From assembly GCA_902622705.1 (NCBI GenBank), contig CACNQT010000008.1:1-44823 (forward strand): a stretch of DNA of 44,823 nucleotides. The letters run 5' to 3'. The stretch is from an uncultured Prochlorococcus sp. Its GTDB lineage: Bacteria; Cyanobacteriota; Cyanobacteriia; PCC-6307; Cyanobiaceae. Shown piece after piece: positions 1-10,103 of this stretch; position 1 is the first letter of the stretch, and every line of letters starts with the position of its first letter. The translations under genes and the position numbers were made by a program. The notes under the pieces were generated by a model that saw only the letters and a list, made by a program, of their open reading frames with translations, did not search any database and was not told where the DNA came from.

Positions 1-1998
1 AAATTTAAAAATATTGATACAGGAATGGGTCTTGAAAGGATGGCTCAAATACTACAAAAAAAGCAAAATAATTATGAGACAGATTTGATTTTTCCTATTA
101 TTCAAAAAACTTGTGAGATTGCAAATATTGATTATTTTTCTTCAGCTGATACAAACAAAATTTCTTTAAAAATCATTGGTGATCACACAAGAGCTGTTAT
201 TCATTTAATTTCTGATGGAGTATCAGCAAGTAATCTCGGTAGGGGATATATATTAAGAAGGCTTATTAGAAGAATGGTCAGACATGGCAGATTATTAGGT
301 ATAACAAATGAATTTTTACCTCATATTGCTACTGTCGGAATTAACTTAATGCAAAATAATTATCCTGATTTAAAAAATAATAATGATTTAATTTTGAATG
401 AGATAAAAATTGAAGAAATAAGATTTAGGGAAACTCTTGAAAGAGGAGAGAAATTGCTAGATGAGTTAATTTCTTCAGGGCAGAAATTAATTTCTGGTTT
501 TAAAGCTTTTGAACTTTATGATACTTATGGATTTCCTCTAGAACTTACTGTAGAAATTGCTGAAGAAAATAGTATCAGTGTAGATGTAAAGGGTTTTGAA
601 GAAGAAATGAATGTACAAAAAGAGAGAGCTAAAGCTGTTTCAAGTAATATTGATTTGACATTAGAAGGATCATTAGAGCGAGAAATAGATGTTTTTAACA
701 AAACTGTTTTTAATGGTTATAAGTCACTCCTTTCGGAAGCTGAAATAAAGGGTATATTCTTAGATTCAACATTAGTTAAGGAAGCAAGTGAAGGTCAGAA
801 AGTTTTAATTGTTCTTGATCAGACAACTTTTTATGGAGAATCTGGCGGGCAAGTTGGTGATATTGGAACGATATTTTCAAACGATGTTGAGGTCTTGGTT
901 GATAATGTCATGCGAAAGAAAAATGTTTTTTTACATTATGGAACGATCAAAAAAGGAAAATTAACTATTGGACAAAAAGTTAAGACTAATGTTAGCTCCT
1001 CCAATAGAGCTAAGGCTGCTGCAAATCATACAGCTACTCATTTATTACAATCTGCACTTAAATCAGTTATTAATGAAAGTGTTGGACAAAAAGGTTCATT
1101 AGTAGCCTTTAATAAATTACGATTTGATTTTAATTCCTCTAATCCTATTTCTAAAGATCAAATTTCCAAGATTGAGACTTTAGTTAACTCTTGGATTATG
1201 GAAAATCATGCCCTAGAAATAAAAAATATGTCTAAGACTGAGGCTCTTGAAAAGGGCGCAGTCGCCATGTTTGGAGAAAAATATGATGATGAAGTGCGCG
1301 TTGTTAATGTACCAGGAGTTTCAATGGAACTTTGTGGTGGCACACATGTTAAAACTACATCCGAATTAGGTTCTTTCAAAATAATTAGTGAGGAAGGAAT
1401 CTCAGCTGGAGTCAGAAGAATCGAAGCATTATCAGGCCAATCAGCATTAGACTATTTCAGTGATAGAAATGCATTAGTAAACCAACTAAGTGATTTGTTA
1501 AAAGCAAATCCTAATCAACTTTTTGAAAGGGTTAATAATTTGAAAGCAGAGCTTATTAATAAGAATAAAGAGATACAAAAAATGAAAGATGAAATTGCAT
1601 ATTTTAAATACTCTTCTATAAAATCATCCGCAGAAATAGTAAATTCTTTTTCAATTTTAGTAAATCAGATTGATGGCTTAGATGGGAATTCTTTGCAATC
1701 TGCAGCACTTAATTTAACTTCTCATTTAGGAAATAAAGCAATAGTGATTCTTGGGGGAATACCAAATCCAGAAAATAGAAAGTTGTTATTTGTAGTTTCT
1801 TTAGGTGATGATGTAGTAAAAATAGGATTGCATGCAGGTAAATTAATTAATGAGATTGCAAGAATTTGTTCGGGAGGTGGAGGAGGAAAGCCTAACTTTG
1901 CTCAAGCAGGTGCTAAAGATATTGATAAGTTAAGTGATGCTTTAGATTATGCTAAAAATTATTTGCAAAAAATATTAGCTAGTTATTCTGATAAATAA
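1..1998 (+). CDS. alaS: Alanyl-tRNA synthetase, C-terminal part (5' end outside window)
   Basis: Charges tRNA-Ala with alanine and clears mischarged Ser/Gly in the cytoplasm. The reading frame is already open at base 1 and enters with the class II motif [11 protein letters not shown], so the start and most of the catalytic core lie upstream of the window. The visible part holds the end of the aminoacylation domain, the tRNA-recognition helices, then the editing domain with its zinc ligands: HTATH (His codons at 1027 and 1039) and CGGTH (Cys codon 1333, His codon 1345). A coiled stretch follows, then the C-Ala domain ending in the glycine-rich [13 protein letters not shown] typical of the family. 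The stop overlaps the 3' end of the convergent speA by 16 bases. No defect is seen in the visible part. Confidence 0.97.
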   Translation, partial: KFKNIDTGMGLERMAQILQKKQNNYETDLIFPIIQKTCEIANIDYFSSADTNKISLKIIGDHTRAVIHLISDGVSASNLGRGYILRRLIRRMVRHGRLLGITNEFLPHIATVGINLMQNNYPDLKNNNDLILNEIKIEEIRFRETLERGEKLLDELISSGQKLISGFKAFELYDTYGFPLELTVEIAEENSISVDVKGFEEEMNVQKERAKAVSSNIDLTLEGSLEREIDVFNKTVFNGYKSLLSEAEIKGIFLDSTLVKEASEGQKVLIVLDQTTFYGESGGQVGDIGTIFSNDVEVLVDNVMRKKNVFLHYGTIKKGKLTIGQKVKTNVSSSNRAKAAANHTATHLLQSALKSVINESVGQKGSLVAFNKLRFDFNSSNPISKDQISKIETLVNSWIMENHALEIKNMSKTEALEKGAVAMFGEKYDDEVRVVNVPGVSMELCGGTHVKTTSELGSFKIISEEGISAGVRRIEALSGQSALDYFSDRNALVNQLSDLLKANPNQLFERVNNLKAELINKNKEIQKMKDEIAYFKYSSIKSSAEIVNSFSILVNQIDGLDGNSLQSAALNLTSHLGNKAIVILGGIPNPENRKLLFVVSLGDDVVKIGLHAGKLINEIARICSGGGGGKPNFAQAGAKDIDKLSDALDYAKNYLQKILASYSDK

Positions 1999-3929
1999 CT
2001 ACTTTTTCTGAGACTAATTTCGATTTGATCTATTAATTTCCTCGCTTCTTCAATAGTTAATTTTTTTTGATCAATTGCTGATTCAGTATTAATTCTTATA
2101 GATTCAACCAAAGAAGCTGAACTGTAATCTAATAATTGTAAAATTTCAGATTTACTGTCCTCTTTAATAATATTTCTGACCTTATATGAATTATCTGGAT
2201 TTATGTCTATATGAACAACGTTGGTACTGCCAAATAAATTGTGCAAGTTTCCTAATGCTTCTTGATAAGCTCCAGTCATAAAAATCCCAATTAGGTAATC
2301 TTTATCTTCTTCTGGCTTATGCAAATTTAGTAGTGATTTAATTTTTCCATTATCAATAAAATTATTTAGTTTCCCATCTGAATCACAAGTTAAATCTGCA
2401 AAGTTGCCTTTGCAGAATGGCTCCTCTAAGTGCCTATGTATTGGTACTATTGGAAAAATCTGATTTATTGCCCAGCTATCAGGAATAGATTTAAATATAG
2501 ATAAATTTGCATAATAAGTTGATGCAAGAGTTTCTGTAATTTCAGATAAATCAGGGTGATTGATTTCATTATTATTCAGGTTATTAGAAATTTCTTTTGC
2601 GCAAGCCCAAGTAAGTTCTTCGGCATAAGCTCTTTCTGCCAAACTTAAAAATCCTAATCTAAAAGCGACTAAGCAATCTTCTTTAAACTTTTTTGCATCA
2701 TTCCATAGTTCAATTATTTGAGATAAATTTATTTTTTTATTTTTAAGTTTTTTTAATTCATAGAAAGTATCAAGTAAATTTGAAATTATTAATTGTTGAT
2801 TTTTTTTATCAAAAATTTGTAGTTTGGAATTGACATGACTTGTTCCTAAGACATTAAAAATTAAAACTGAACAATGACTAATTATCGCTCTTCCACTTTC
2901 TGAGATTATGGTTGGATGCTTGATATTATTTAATTCACATGAATCCTTAATAGTTGCAATTACATCGTTAGCATAATTTTGGAGAGAATAATTAGTAGAA
3001 GTGTTGGAGGAGGTTTTAGTTCCATCAAAATCTATTCCTAATCCACCGCCAACGTCGATATATTGCATTGGGGCTCCTAATTTGCATAGTTCAACATATA
3101 TTTGACTCGCTTCTTGTAATGCGTCTTTGATCACAGCAATATCACTTATTTGACTGCCTATATGAAAATGGAGCAATTTCATTTCGTTGATAAGATTTGC
3201 TTCTTTTAGTTCTTTTATTGTCAACATAATTTCTGGGATTGATAATCCAAATTTGGAATTATCTCCAATAGATTTACCCCACCTACCACTACTTTTACTT
3301 GATAACTTTGCTCTAATTCCTATCAATGGAGTCGCGTTAAGTTCTTGAACTGCTTGAATAATTCTTTTTACCTCATCTCGTTGTTCAATAACTATTATTG
3401 GATTTTTGCCGAGTTTTCTGGCCAAAGTAGCAATCTCAATATATTTTTTATCTTTATATCCGTTGCATATTAGTAATGAATTTTGGTTTTCAAGAAGTGC
3501 AAGGCCAATTAATAGTTCTGATTTACTTCCTACTTCTAAACCAAAATTCCATTGGCTACCAAATTCTATTATCTTTTCTAGGACATTTTTCTGTTGATTA
3601 CATTTGACAGGAAAAACGCCTTGATAAATGTTCTTATATTTATAGGTTTTTATTGCTTTTAAAAAAGAGTCATGTAATGCATTTATTCGATCTTTCAAGA
3701 TATCATTAAATCTTATGATTAATGGAGGATTTATTTCTCTACTCTTAAGTTCTTTGACAAGCTTAAAAAGATCAATCTTATTTTCAGATTTTATATCTTT
3801 AGTTACTGATATATTTCCTTTGGAATTTATAGAAAAATATTTATCTCCCCATTTGTCTATATTATAAGTAGAAATACTATCTTCAATAGTCCAAATATTC
3901 TTGAATTTTTTCGGCTCAAAATTGGTCAA
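1983..3929 (-). CDS. speA: Biosynthetic arginine decarboxylase
   Basis: Decarboxylates arginine to agmatine, the first step of polyamine synthesis, using PLP. The 648-residue length fits the biosynthetic SpeA family (fold III, alanine-racemase-like barrel). The PLP-lysine motif is FPVKCNQ (Lys109), followed by the family segments [12 protein letters not shown] and LHFHIGSQI, the phosphate-binding [14 protein letters not shown] and the SESGRAI strand. The C-terminal part holds the CDSDGKL motif of the active-site face. ATG start at 3929; the first residues lack other good starts. It is convergent with alaS (16-base overlap) and divergent from ndk, with a 122-base gap that must hold both promoters. 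Assignment is secure at family level. Confidence 0.96.
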   Translation of the reverse strand: MTNFEPKKFKNIWTIEDSISTYNIDKWGDKYFSINSKGNISVTKDIKSENKIDLFKLVKELKSREINPPLIIRFNDILKDRINALHDSFLKAIKTYKYKNIYQGVFPVKCNQQKNVLEKIIEFGSQWNFGLEVGSKSELLIGLALLENQNSLLICNGYKDKKYIEIATLARKLGKNPIIVIEQRDEVKRIIQAVQELNATPLIGIRAKLSSKSSGRWGKSIGDNSKFGLSIPEIMLTIKELKEANLINEMKLLHFHIGSQISDIAVIKDALQEASQIYVELCKLGAPMQYIDVGGGLGIDFDGTKTSSNTSTNYSLQNYANDVIATIKDSCELNNIKHPTIISESGRAIISHCSVLIFNVLGTSHVNSKLQIFDKKNQQLIISNLLDTFYELKKLKNKKINLSQIIELWNDAKKFKEDCLVAFRLGFLSLAERAYAEELTWACAKEISNNLNNNEINHPDLSEITETLASTYYANLSIFKSIPDSWAINQIFPIVPIHRHLEEPFCKGNFADLTCDSDGKLNNFIDNGKIKSLLNLHKPEEDKDYLIGIFMTGAYQEALGNLHNLFGSTNVVHIDINPDNSYKVRNIIKEDSKSEILQLLDYSSASLVESIRINTESAIDQKKLTIEEARKLIDQIEISLRKSSYLSE

Positions 3930-4051
3930 TTTATGTCTTAGTGATTAATAAATGTTTTTGAAAATAACTTAAAACAATATCTTTTATTTTAATGATTACT
4001 TGCCAAGTTACCACCCAAAAGTTGAATATACATAGAGTGATTATTAACTAA

Positions 4052-4510
4052 ATGACCAAAGAGAGAACCTTTATTGCAATTAAACCAGATGGAGTACAAA
4101 GAGGATATGTTTCTGAGATTATTGGCAGATTTGAAAAAAAAGGATTTAAATTGGTTGGATTAAAGCAATTAATTCCTTCAAAAGAACTTGCTCAAAATCA
4201 TTATGGAGTACATAAAGAAAGACCCTTTTTTGGTGATTTAGTAGACTTTATTTCAAGTGGTCCTGTTGTAGCAATGGTGTGGGAAGGCGAAGGAGTTATT
4301 TTGAGTGCTAGAAAACTAATAGGTGCAACAAAACCTCTGGAAGCAGAGCCTGGAACAATTAGAGGTGATTTAGCTATTGATATTGGGAGGAATATTATTC
4401 ATGGTTCTGATGGAGAAGATACAGCAAAATTTGAAATTGATCTTTGGTTTAACGTAGAGGAATTATGTGAGTGGGAAACTTCTGATTCGAAATGGCGATC
4501 TGAAAATTAA
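4052..4510 (+). CDS. ndk: Nucleoside diphosphate kinase
   Basis: Transfers the gamma phosphate of ATP onto NDPs through a phosphohistidine intermediate, balancing NTP and dNTP pools. At 152 residues it has the standard family length. It opens with [15 protein letters not shown] and holds the catalytic histidine in NIIHGSDG (His117), with the conserved GATKP and PGTIRGD segments before it. ATG start at 4052, with the spacer to speA upstream. Its stop lies 3 bases from the stop of the convergent thiO. No unusual feature. Confidence 0.98.
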   Translation: MTKERTFIAIKPDGVQRGYVSEIIGRFEKKGFKLVGLKQLIPSKELAQNHYGVHKERPFFGDLVDFISSGPVVAMVWEGEGVILSARKLIGATKPLEAEPGTIRGDLAIDIGRNIIHGSDGEDTAKFEIDLWFNVEELCEWETSDSKWRSEN

Positions 4511-4513
4511 AAT

Positions 4514-5623
4514 TTAAATCGCAAATCTATCTAAACTAAATTTTTCTAAAAAGCTTTTCTCTATTTTTTTGAGATTTTTATTTTGAACTATTTTCAAAAG
4601 AAGATCACTTGTTATTGCAGAAAATAAAACTCCATTTCTGTAATGTCCTGTAGCTATATAAAGATTTTCAATTTTTGATTTTCCAATTATTGGTTTTAGA
4701 TCTGGTGTGCAAGGTCTAAAGCCCCACCAATGTTCCATTTGTGGCCAATTAATAGCTTCTGGCAATAAAGAGCGAATGCCTTCTTGCAGTTGTTTTATTC
4801 CATTGGGAGTATTACCTTGATTAAATTTTGAATCTTTTTCAACTGTCGCTCCAACTATAATAAGTCCATCATCACGGGGAACTAGATAAGTTTTTGGACC
4901 AAAAATAACCCTTTTCAAAAAATTTGTTGGACCTTGTATTGAGAGCATTTGTCCTTTTACAGGAAAGACTGGAATCTTATTAAAAATTTTTTTACTCCAC
5001 GCACCACTGCATATAATTGCTTTTTTGCAGTTAATTTTTTTTATTTCCCCAGTGGCACATAAAACTGTTGCACCTGTAATTTTGTTTTTTTCGAATGTCA
5101 AATCCTCTACTTCTGACCCCTCTTGAAATTCGACTCCATTCAAGGAGCATGCTCTCTCAAGTGCACGCATCAGTTTTCTTCGGTTATCTATTTGACCATC
5201 TTGTTCAAAAAGTAAACCATGTTTCCAAATAGAATTCATTCCATTGATTTCTGTTTGAAGATCTTTGTGATTTAAATATTTTCCATATTCATAAGTGGGA
5301 AACTCTTCAAGATCTTCTTTGTTTTTAAAAGGAACTACTATGCCACATTTTTTTAAACCGCATTTAATATTACTATCTTGTTCAATACTTTGTATCCACT
5401 TTGGAATTAGATTTTGACTTTCTTGGCCAAATTTTAGTAATTCATCTTCGAGCCCTTCGGCATGAGTAGCTAACATTCCTGCAGCAACAAATCCAGCTGA
5501 TTCATTTCTGTTTTTGCTTAAAACTAAAACTTTGAAGTTATTTCTAGAAAATTCATAAGCAATAGATAAACCTAAAAGTCCACCTCCAATGATTAATATT
5601 GAATTTTTGGTTTCTTGTGCCAT
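4514..5623 (-). CDS. thiO: FAD-dependent glycine oxidase-type protein (ThiO)
   Basis: Likely oxidises glycine to iminoacetate (dehydroglycine) for the thiazole half of thiamine. The 369 residues carry an N-terminal Rossmann FAD motif (IIGGGLLGLSIAYEFS, residues 11-26), a mid-domain FAD strand (CKKAIICSGAWS) and the DAO-family C-terminal signature (LYIATGHYRNGVLFSAITSDLL). In many cyanobacteria ThiO is fused to the thiazole synthase ThiG; here it stands alone at normal single-domain length. No thiamine gene and no TPP riboswitch is visible nearby. It is convergent with ndk (3-base gap) and its start faces gatB. Other amino-acid oxidases of the DadA/DAO family are the alternative. Confidence 0.85.
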   Translation of the reverse strand: MAQETKNSILIIGGGLLGLSIAYEFSRNNFKVLVLSKNRNESAGFVAAGMLATHAEGLEDELLKFGQESQNLIPKWIQSIEQDSNIKCGLKKCGIVVPFKNKEDLEEFPTYEYGKYLNHKDLQTEINGMNSIWKHGLLFEQDGQIDNRRKLMRALERACSLNGVEFQEGSEVEDLTFEKNKITGATVLCATGEIKKINCKKAIICSGAWSKKIFNKIPVFPVKGQMLSIQGPTNFLKRVIFGPKTYLVPRDDGLIIVGATVEKDSKFNQGNTPNGIKQLQEGIRSLLPEAINWPQMEHWWGFRPCTPDLKPIIGKSKIENLYIATGHYRNGVLFSAITSDLLLKIVQNKNLKKIEKSFLEKFSLDRFAI

Positions 5624-5702
5624 TTAAAAATTAATATTTTTATTTGTGTTTTGGTCCTCTTTTCCTTTATATCCAATAATATTAATAAAGAGACTTTTAA
5701 TA

Positions 5703-7175
5703 ATGAACAATTTGGAATCTTGGGAAGCTGTGATTGGTTTGGAAACTCATGTACAGCTTAATACGAAAAGTAAAATATTCACATCTGCTTCAACAGCTTT
5801 TGGTGATGCACCTAATACCCATATAGATCCTGTAGTTTGTGGTTTACCAGGAACTCTTCCAGTTCTGAATGAGACTGTTCTTGAGTATGCTGTAAAAACT
5901 TCGTTAGCATTAAATTTAAGCGTTGCAGAACATTGTAAATTTGATAGAAAACAATATTTTTATCCTGATCTTCCTAAAAATTATCAAATTTCACAATTTG
6001 ATGAGCCACTAGCTGAAAATGGTTGGTTAGAGGTTGAAATAATTGAAAAGGACAAAGAACCTTATATAAAAAAAATTGGTATTGAAAGGCTACATATGGA
6101 AGAAGACGCTGGAAAACTAGTCCATTCAGGAAGTGATAGATTAGCTGGCTCTAAGTATTCTTTAGTTGATTACAATCGTGCCGGAATAGCATTGTGTGAG
6201 ATTGTAAGTAAACCAGATATTCGATCAGGTAAAGAGGCATCTGAATATGCTTCAGAGATTAGAAGAACAGTCAGATATCTAGGGGTATCAGACGGAAATA
6301 TGCAAGAGGGTTCATTACGCTGCGATGTCAATATTTCAGTTAGAAAAGGACCTAATGCTCCTTTTGGTACCAAAGTGGAAATAAAAAATATGAATTCATT
6401 TTCTGCAATTCAAAAGGCTTGTGATTATGAAATAGCCAGACAAATAGAAGTTTATGAAAATGGAGGAAAAATTTTCCAAGAAACAAGGTTATGGGATGAA
6501 GCTAAGCAATTAACGAAAAGTATGAGATTAAAAGAAGGTAGCAGTGACTATAGATATTTTCCTGATCCTGACTTAGGTCCAATTGAAATAACAAAAGCCC
6601 AACAAGAAATATGGTTTAAAGAACTACCAGAATTACCTTCAAAGAAAAGATATAAATACGTCAGTCAATTTGGGTTGTCTGCATATGATGCAAGGGTAAT
6701 TTCTGATGAAATAAGCATGGCAAACTTTTTTGAAGAAACAGTAGCAAATGGTGCTGAGGCTAAACTAGCTTCAAATTGGGTAACAAGTGATATTGTGGGC
6801 TATTTAAAATCAAACAAACTAAGTTTTAGTGAATTAACGCTTAGTCCTGAAAATCTTGCGGAAATGATTAAAATGATTTCAAAAAATATAATTAGTGGAA
6901 AAATTGCAAAAGAAATTTTACCTGAACTTATTAAAAAAAATATTTCCCCGAAAAAATTAGTTAAAGAAAAAGGGTTGGCAATGATATCTGATTCTTCAAG
7001 TATTTCACCAATAATTGATGAACTTATAAATGAACATCCAAATGAAGTTCAAGCATTTAAAAATGGCAAAACTAAGTTACTTGGTTTTTTTGTTGGTCAA
7101 CTTATGAAAAGAACAAAAGGTAAAGCTGATCCTAAACTTGCAAATAAACTTCTTATGGAAAAATTAAATAGCTAA
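5703..7175 (+). CDS. gatB: Asp-tRNA(Asn)/Glu-tRNA(Gln) amidotransferase subunit B
   Basis: The kinase/tRNA-binding subunit of GatCAB, which converts Glu-tRNA(Gln) (and Asp-tRNA(Asn) where relevant) to the cognate amide. I place the start at the ATG at 5703 (MNNLESWEAVIGLETHVQL), giving 490 residues; the frame is open 57 bases further upstream, but that stretch (from 5646) encodes a hydrophobic tail not seen in GatB. The catalytic cradle motifs are present: GLETHVQLNTKSKIFTS, YFYPDLPKNYQISQ, HMEEDAGK and RYFPDPDL. The C-terminal helical YqeY-like tail ends in GFFVGQLMKRTKGKADP. Stop is 3 bases from the stop of coaE. gatA and gatC are not in the window. Confidence 0.97.
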   Translation: MNNLESWEAVIGLETHVQLNTKSKIFTSASTAFGDAPNTHIDPVVCGLPGTLPVLNETVLEYAVKTSLALNLSVAEHCKFDRKQYFYPDLPKNYQISQFDEPLAENGWLEVEIIEKDKEPYIKKIGIERLHMEEDAGKLVHSGSDRLAGSKYSLVDYNRAGIALCEIVSKPDIRSGKEASEYASEIRRTVRYLGVSDGNMQEGSLRCDVNISVRKGPNAPFGTKVEIKNMNSFSAIQKACDYEIARQIEVYENGGKIFQETRLWDEAKQLTKSMRLKEGSSDYRYFPDPDLGPIEITKAQQEIWFKELPELPSKKRYKYVSQFGLSAYDARVISDEISMANFFEETVANGAEAKLASNWVTSDIVGYLKSNKLSFSELTLSPENLAEMIKMISKNIISGKIAKEILPELIKKNISPKKLVKEKGLAMISDSSSISPIIDELINEHPNEVQAFKNGKTKLLGFFVGQLMKRTKGKADPKLANKLLMEKLNS

Positions 7176-7178
7176 AGC

Positions 7179-7796
7179 TTAAAGAAGCTCTTTTATCGTA
7201 TTGATCCATTTATTTTGATCATCCGAATTCTCTAAAATAATATCTGAGAATTTTCTTTTTTCTTCAAAACTTAATTGAAAATTTATCAATTCATATGCTT
7301 CTTTTTCGCTAATTTTATCTCTTGTGATAAGTCTGTTTTTTTGTATTTCTTTAGGACATTTAACTAACCATATTTCAGTGCAAATATCTTCAAATTTTGC
7401 TTCAAACAATAATGGAATAACCAATACTATAGTTTGATTATTTCTGTATTGACTGCATTCTTCTATCATTCTTTCTTTAATTAAAGGGTGAAGTAGTTTT
7501 TCAATCCATTCCTTGCTTGCTGAATGTTTAAAAATAATGTTCCTTAAAAGTTTTCTGTTTATTTCCCTTTCTGAATTACTTTTATTATCAATAATTTTAT
7601 TTCCAAAATAATCTAAAATTTTCTTATATCCATATGTGTTTGGTTTGATTAATTCTCTTGAAAAATGATCTGCATCTAATATTGGTATGTTTTTATGTTT
7701 TCTTATGTAATTAGTTATGGTTGTCTTCCCACTTGCAATACCTCCTGTTAAACCAATCCTTCTTTGGTTGTTTTTTAATTTTTGAAGAATATCCAT
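7179..7796 (-). CDS. coaE: Dephospho-CoA kinase
   Basis: Phosphorylates the 3'-hydroxyl of dephospho-CoA, the last step of CoA synthesis. The 205-residue protein has the P-loop GGIASGKT (residues 18-25), the substrate-binding LDADHFSREL with Asp41 and Asp43, HPLIKERM, and the lid segment CPKEIQKNRLITRD. Length matches the family. ATG start at 7796. It is convergent with gatB (3-base gap). Two other CoA-related genes, coaX at 40202-40897 and a phosphopantetheinyl transferase at 39087-39743, lie elsewhere in the window but are not linked to it. Confidence 0.95.
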   Translation of the reverse strand: MDILQKLKNNQRRIGLTGGIASGKTTITNYIRKHKNIPILDADHFSRELIKPNTYGYKKILDYFGNKIIDNKSNSEREINRKLLRNIIFKHSASKEWIEKLLHPLIKERMIEECSQYRNNQTIVLVIPLLFEAKFEDICTEIWLVKCPKEIQKNRLITRDKISEKEAYELINFQLSFEEKRKFSDIILENSDDQNKWINTIKELL

Positions 7797-7872
7797 ATAA
7801 TTAATAATAATCTAATTACTTAGTTTCTTTAGTTTTAAAGAGTAGTTAGTATGAATTAAAATACCAAAAAGT

Positions 7873-9111
7873 TTGAGCCAGTTAGATTCCAATTGGTCGT
7901 TTGTTGATGACAGTAAGGTAACACCCAAGGGGTTTCTTTTTGCTGGGATATCTGCTGGTTTAAAAGCTTCTAATAAAAAAGATTTAGCACTAATACTCGC
8001 TCCAGAAGGAAGTATTTTTAGTGGGATGTTTACCCAATCAATTGTTCGAGCTTCATGTGTGGATATTTGCGAGGAAAGGATTAAAAAAACTTCAGGTTTT
8101 GTAAGAGCAATATTAATTAATTCTGGTCAAGCAAATGCATGTACAGGAAATCTTGGCATTCAACATTTTCAAATTGCTACTGGAAAGATTGCGGAACTTT
8201 TAGGAATAAAAGAAGAAGAAGTTTTAATGTGCTCAACTGGTGTAATTGGTGTTCCAATACAAATAAATGATTTAGTAAAAAATTTACCGAATTTAGTTAG
8301 TGATTTAAAGGGTAATAATTTTGCAAATGCAGCGGAGGCAATTTTAACTACTGATTTGACTTTGAAAAAAGTGTCAATAGAGACGATTATTCAAGGTAGA
8401 AAAATAAAAATAGCAGGATTTGCAAAAGGTTCAGGAATGATTTACCCCAACATGGCTACAATGCTTGCGTTTCTAACCTGTGATGCGGGTATTCAAAAAG
8501 AAGAATGGGACAAAATGATTGCTTTTGCGGTTCAAAAATCTTTTAATGCAATATCAGTTGATGGAGAGACAAGCACAAATGATTCTTTTGTTGGAATAAA
8601 TGCAGGAGAGAAAATTGAAAAAAGGTTTTTTCCAATTATCCAACAAGGGATTGATATTGTATGTCAGAACTTGGCAAAAAATATTGCAAGGGATGGAGAG
8701 GGAGCAAATTGTTTATTAGAAGTTTTGGTTCAAGGAGCAAAAAATACAGATGATGCAATTATGCTCGGGAAATCTATTTGTAATTCTGCCTTGGTAAAAA
8801 CTGCGATACATGGTTGTGATCCAAATTGGGGACGAATCATTTCTGCTGCAGGTAATTCTGGAGTTAAATTTAATTTAAATGACGTTGACTTGTATATAGG
8901 AAACGCCCACATTTTGGAAAAAGGCAAGTTAAATAAATATGATCCACAAAAAGTCACAGACTATATTAAGTCCAGAATGAAAGGTAGATATTTGGTAGAT
9001 GATATTGTAAAAATTATGATTAATCTAAATTCTGGCGAATCGAAAGGCACAGCTTGGGGGTGCGATCTTTCTAAAAAATATGTTGAAATAAATAGCGAAT
9101 ATACTACTTAA
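7873..9111 (+). CDS. argJ: Bifunctional ornithine acetyltransferase / N-acetylglutamate synthase
   Basis: Recycles the acetyl group from N-acetylornithine to glutamate in arginine synthesis. It is made as a precursor that self-cleaves into alpha and beta chains before a threonine nucleophile: the site MATML is present, with cleavage expected between Ala195 and Thr196. Other family segments are NSGQANACTG, STGVIG, GETSTNDSF and the C-terminal GCDPNWGR. The start appears to be TTG at 7873: an in-frame TGA lies at 7852 and no ATG or GTG fits between. The C-terminal residues overlap by 8 bases the end of the small membrane-protein gene on the other strand. Length (412) is normal. Confidence 0.95.
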   Translation: MSQLDSNWSFVDDSKVTPKGFLFAGISAGLKASNKKDLALILAPEGSIFSGMFTQSIVRASCVDICEERIKKTSGFVRAILINSGQANACTGNLGIQHFQIATGKIAELLGIKEEEVLMCSTGVIGVPIQINDLVKNLPNLVSDLKGNNFANAAEAILTTDLTLKKVSIETIIQGRKIKIAGFAKGSGMIYPNMATMLAFLTCDAGIQKEEWDKMIAFAVQKSFNAISVDGETSTNDSFVGINAGEKIEKRFFPIIQQGIDIVCQNLAKNIARDGEGANCLLEVLVQGAKNTDDAIMLGKSICNSALVKTAIHGCDPNWGRIISAAGNSGVKFNLNDVDLYIGNAHILEKGKLNKYDPQKVTDYIKSRMKGRYLVDDIVKIMINLNSGESKGTAWGCDLSKKYVEINSEYTT

Positions 9112-9349
9112 GTTTTAGTAAATCTAATGGTAAATATTTATTAATATAGAGAAACAGTATTGTTAAAGTTCCAATTACAGAGCCTATAAAACCTCCAAAA
9201 AAATTAACTAATAATCCAGATTGTCTAATTACTGCTTCTTCTTTTTTTTCTTCTTCTTCAAAATTAGGAGAATCAACTACTTTTAAGCGCTTATTGGTTG
9301 TTGGTTGTTTAAGTTGTTGGTGTCGGATGAGGGCTTCGAAATCAGGCAT
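9104..9349 (-). CDS. Small single-span membrane protein overlapping parA
   Basis: No named family recognised. From the ATG at 9349 it has 81 residues; a TTG at 9373 would add 8. The N-terminal half is soluble and charged: a basic stretch around residues 9-24 (RHQQLKQPTTNKRLKVV) is followed by an acidic run (EEEEKKEE). The C-terminal half has one hydrophobic segment (about residues 47-68, LVNFFGGFIGSVIGTLTILF) and a short tail. The start lies inside the upstream ParA gene, overlapping it by 67 bases in another frame, so the two are almost certainly co-transcribed and probably translationally coupled. A basic N-terminus plus a membrane anchor would suit a ParA-ATPase partner, but that role is inference. 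Confidence 0.7.
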   Translation of the reverse strand: MPDFEALIRHQQLKQPTTNKRLKVVDSPNFEEEEKKEEAVIRQSGLLVNFFGGFIGSVIGTLTILFLYINKYLPLDLLKLK

Positions 9350-9954
9350 GGAATTTGTGAGGCAATTGAACAATAAGCAGACCAGCCCGTCATTCGACGA
9401 GGATCTGATCTGCCTAAATCGTCTACAGCTTCAAATACAGCATTGCCAGAGGCTTCTGCTTTATCAAATGCTGAGAGTAAGGGTATAAATGTATCAAAAA
9501 CATATAAACCAAAATTTTCTAGAGCTGCTTTGGCTTGTTGTGCTGCTTTTTGCTGTCTAAAATCAACTTTTACTATTACTACAGCATGGTTAACTTTTAA
9601 GTTGCTTAATAAATTAGCTAGTTCAACAGTTAATTCTACTGATCTTGCTTTTGCAGTTGTAGGCAAGATAACTAAATCTGAACCATACGCTAAGTGTTTA
9701 AGTTCTTCTTGATCACTGCTAGCCTGACCATCAGTTATTACAATTTCTGATGATCTTGATGCTTTAGCAGCAGAACTGACGGGGAAAACTGGAAATGGAA
9801 GATTGCCTCTTGATGCGTATGCTAAAGCAGATCTATTCTTGTCGGCATCGACTATGCAAACTTTTTTACCTTCAGAATGCCAAACACTTGCAAGGTGAAT
9901 ACTTGTACAGGTCTTGGCAACCCCCCCTTTTTGTCCGCAAACGGTAATGAACAA
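9283..9954 (-). CDS. ParA/MinD-family ATPase
   Basis: A P-loop ATPase of the ParA/Soj/MinD superfamily, 223 residues. The deviant Walker A motif KGGVAKT (residues 9-15) is intact with both lysines, the A' motif is CIVDADKN (Asp36, Asp38), the Walker B-like strand is IVITDG (Asp75), and SDLVILPTTAKARSVE matches the family's switch region. There is no N-terminal helix-turn-helix, so it is a small-type ParA. No ParB, parS site or known cargo gene is adjacent; the only partner is the overlapping membrane-protein gene downstream. Function could be positioning of the chromosome, carboxysomes or another cargo; the sequence does not decide. The start faces the aldo/keto reductase gene across about 150 bases. 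Confidence 0.88.
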   Translation of the reverse strand: MFITVCGQKGGVAKTCTSIHLASVWHSEGKKVCIVDADKNRSALAYASRGNLPFPVFPVSSAAKASRSSEIVITDGQASSDQEELKHLAYGSDLVILPTTAKARSVELTVELANLLSNLKVNHAVVIVKVDFRQQKAAQQAKAALENFGLYVFDTFIPLLSAFDKAEASGNAVFEAVDDLGRSDPRRMTGWSAYCSIASQIPCLISKPSSDTNNLNNQQPISA

Positions 9955-10103
9955 TTTTTTTTTTAATTTCTCTTACTTTGGAGAATAATTTCTTAATGTC
10001 AAGAGAAACTGATTTTTAATGCTTTAAAACTTATTTTTTGAAACATTCTAAAGAAGTTAATATTTTTAGATAACCTTATAAAGTTCCTTATTTAAATCGG
10101 CTA

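Noticed and set aside
4514..5702. TPP riboswitch or other thiamine control near thiO
   Set aside because: No conserved thi-box sequence is visible in the short gap upstream of thiO.
7176..7189. Stem AGCTT/AAGCT between the gatB and coaE ends as a terminator
   Set aside because: Only five base pairs, followed by four T, and overlapping both stop codons; too weak to call.
9294..9712. Plus-strand ORFs opposite parA
   Set aside because: Antisense shadows of a well-supported ATPase gene; no homology-like motifs.
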